Shown here: one piece after another, positions 62,067 through 64,000 of the stretch
How the letters are laid out: each line of letters begins with the position of its first letter
Numbering within the stretch: position 1 is the stretch's first letter
Assembly: GCF_021155765.1 (NCBI RefSeq)
Contig: NC_060117.1
Location: forward strand, 2,964,501-3,028,500
DNA: 64,000 nucleotides
Direction: 5' to 3'
Source: Diprion similis
Taxonomy: Eukaryota > Arthropoda > Insecta > Hymenoptera > Diprionidae
Position numbers and translations under genes: made by a program
The notes under the pieces: model-generated
What the model was told of the DNA's origin: nothing
Database searches by the model: none
The model's input: only the letters and a program-made list of their open reading frames with translations

Positions 62067-63232
62067 TTTTAGTATTCCATCCTTCGGGCATGCCACCCTA
62101 TTATTTTCTGCCACCAAGATTTGCAAATATTTTTTCTGGTCATAATTGGTTGATCATAAAAATTGGGAAGGGATTTTTTGAAAAAACAGTGTAAAAATGT
62201 CACGAAAAAGTATAAAACTTCGTACATTTACAGGAAAAAGAAATTCTAAGAGCAGTACTAACAGTGACAAGGGTAGTTTCAAGGAGTCGATATAAACCGA
62301 AAATAGCAATGTGAATTATAATAAAAGATATTCGATAATTAGAACACATTAACAAAACAAAAGAAAGCGATCAAAAGTATTAGTTACATGCAAATAGTTA
62401 AACTGAAGATACTAGTAGTAACAAACGTAACAACAAGATATTAACTAACCGATTAAATTATAATAGAGAAACGGGCTGCAGGTAATTTCAAAAATAAAAG
62501 AGACTCGACAAATTAGATTACGAAATCACAAGGACGGGACAGCTGACAGCAGTTGGTTCGATACAATGCAAGGGGATTAGAGACGAGATAGAAAAGTCAG
62601 CTGTCGTGAGACTAGAGATTTTACAATCAGTCGGGCACTACGATAAAAGTCGGTAAAACAGTCTAACGATCATTTCACAAACGGTAACAAATCACAGTAA
62701 TAGTACGGAATAGGCAGAGTAAAATTATACAAAACTATATTGAAGGCGTTTTTACGAATAAAGAGACGGCTAGATATTATTCTAACAAGAGTTCACAACA
62801 AAACAAGTGAGACTCGATTAGAAAGGAGGGGATCGTACGATGGTGCGCACACTCGGAGAGCGCATGGGCGTAGCACGGCGTCGATCTACGGCGTCGAATC
62901 GATATCTCGAAAACAGCGCCACGCGGCAGCGTGAAGTTAGCGCGGGGACGAATTCAAACGGAGACGTTACGAAGATGGCCGAAATCGACGATATGACGCA
63001 ATAATTTACAGCCGATGCGCAATTGCAGTTACCGGTATTCGAGCCAGTTCGCTCGAGGTTGACGGCGATCATTCGCTCCGTAGATGACGACTATAATTAA
63101 GATAGGCGGTAGCCTCTAGAATCAAGAAAATTAGCAATAGTACTTAAAATTACTTAGGTGACCATCTCGATAGCTTGTGTTCCTTGCTGCGTTTTATTTA
63201 TAACAGGAATGACGGAGGTCACAATGTATGTA
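62067..63232. other. Intervening sequence between direct repeats, unclassified
   Basis: No convincing gene. The left part (62100-62560) is AT-rich. The right part (62560-63120) is distinctly GC-richer, with CG-rich words such as GGCGTCGAATCGATATC. A 64-codon open frame at 62740-62934 has no recognisable family. It could be a decayed retroelement terminal region or old regulatory DNA; I see no integrase, reverse transcriptase or clear long terminal repeats. Confidence 0.4.
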
Positions 63233-63482
63233 TCAGGGTGGCGCAAAAAAACAGACTGTTTTTTTTTTTTGAGTCTCGTGTGACAAAATGTTAGTTTTTG
63301 ATGTTTTCAGAGCCCACTCCAAAGGGCAGCTCAAAAAAAACGATTTCTGACGTTTTAAAAAAAGTAGAGCGACCTCTTAAAATTTTTTTTTTTGAACTAT
63401 CCTTTGGAGTAGACTCTTAAAATATCAAAAACTAACATTTTGTTACACAAGACTCAATAGTTGGTTTTTTTGCGCTACCCTA
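63233..63482. mobile_element. GGGTGGCGC-family MITE, internally deleted 250-bp copy
   Basis: The left arm (AGGGTGGCGCAAAAAAAC onward) is joined almost directly to the right arm (TTTCTGACGTTTTAAAA to GCGCTACCCTA). It lacks the central ~350 bp of the other copies and so forms a nearly uninterrupted hairpin upstream of the UGT array. Confidence 0.75.
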
Positions 63483-63490
63483 ATGTATAT

Positions 63491-63598
63491 ATTATCTCGC
63501 TAATCAGTGAAGCGTTGATAATAAGAGATCAACCATTGGTTATGCGTAATATGACCTTGAGTAGCTTGACGCCAGAATTGTTCAGCAGCGTTGGATCA
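63491..63598 (+). repeat. About 108-bp direct repeat, right copy
   Basis: Partner of 61961-62066, with scattered substitutions and a few indels. It directly abuts the short GGGTGGCGC element at 63233-63482. Confidence 0.75.
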
Positions 63599-63900
63599 TG
63601 TAAGTATATATTTCATCGTCAATCATTTAATAATTTCGATTGGATTTAGTAATGCAGGCTACAAAAATCACCAAAAATTAAAAATAGGTTATTCTGCTTT
63701 CTTCGTGGATGAGGTGTGACGACGTTTTCACATGAAAAACCTCGATATCAGCCTCGGTCAGACTTAGCAAAATTTGCTAAGAGCTTGGAGTTAAAAGTTG
63801 AATTACTATTTCATATTCCTGCTACACCGAAATACATATCAGACTGCTAACTTGCGTCAGCAAATGAAAATGAACCATGCAAACTGTGGCCTGCATTAAT

Positions 63901-64000
63901 TTAATTCCGCTTCTTACTCTTCTTAACTGTCGGGTGACTGAATAATCTGATACTATAAATTATACACTTGTAAAAAACGAGCAGTGACAAGATTAATGAA
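63901..64000 (-). CDS. UDP-glycosyltransferase, C-terminal end only (UGT-E, cut by window edge)
   Basis: The last 100 bases of the window, read on the minus strand, translate to about 32 residues plus a stop at 63901-63903. They include the second part of a membrane helix (LILSLLVFYKC), then IYSIRLFSH and a lysine-rich tail ending KKRN. This aligns directly with the end of exon 5 of UGT-B to UGT-D (YKCAIYSIR, KKRS or KKRN). It is therefore the final exon of a fifth gene in the same orientation; the rest lies beyond position 64,000. Its stop lies 4,204 bp from that of UGT-D, longer than the 3.5 kb repeat of the other copies. The KKxx ER-retrieval motif is present. Confidence 0.85.
   Translation of the reverse strand, partial: SLILSLLVFYKCIIYSIRLFSHPTVKKSKKRN

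Overview
The window looks like nuclear DNA of an insect, most likely a hymenopteran. It is AT-rich and dense in microsatellites, and its only clear genes have short GT-AG introns (about 80 to 110 bp) and encode insect-type UDP-glycosyltransferases (UGTs). The order assignment rests on protein style (an F-I-Y-Q-G-G version of the sugar-donor signature, WWTEHV near the membrane helix, lysine-rich tails) and is an inference; I cannot name the species.

Layout. Positions 1 to about 48,900 hold no protein-coding gene that I can support. The open frames there are low-complexity translations of poly-T, GA, TA, CA and trinucleotide runs, or of repeat elements. The region is gene-free intergenic or intronic DNA carrying microsatellites, several tandemly repeated unique-sequence blocks, and at least five families of small inverted-repeat (MITE-like or foldback) elements. 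The best represented are a GGGTGGCGC-ended family with a TA target site (five copies), a CAGGGTGTCC-ended family (three copies), a GGGTATTCCACGCCAA-ended foldback (one complete copy plus end fragments) and a 1.15 kb foldback near 29.1-30.3 kb with related fragments.

Positions 48,918 to 64,000 hold a head-to-tail array of UGT genes, all on the minus strand. There are four complete five-exon genes (called UGT-A to UGT-D here, from low to high coordinate) and the last 100 bases of a fifth (UGT-E) cut by the window edge. All four share intron positions and phases (1, 0, 1, 2). They encode proteins of 530, 529, 529 and 528 residues with a signal peptide, a variable aglycone-binding N-terminal half, a conserved UDP-sugar-binding C-terminal half, one membrane helix and a KKxx ER-retrieval tail. 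They should be ER-membrane glycosyltransferases of detoxification or small-molecule conjugation. A degraded exon-1 relic of another UGT lies between UGT-A and UGT-B.

The array records recent rearrangement. The B-to-C and C-to-D spacings are almost equal (3,502 and 3,495 bp) and include matching 3' flanks and a 535-bp foldback element. UGT-B looks like a mosaic: exon 1 resembles C, while intron 1 and exon 2 resemble A. UGT-D, otherwise the most diverged, carries a 279-bp block identical to UGT-C across exon 3, intron 3 and exon 4, which points to gene conversion. I found no operon, CRISPR, rRNA or convincing tRNA, and no novel enzymatic system. The most notable content is the gene-conversion mosaic and the population of inverted-repeat elements.
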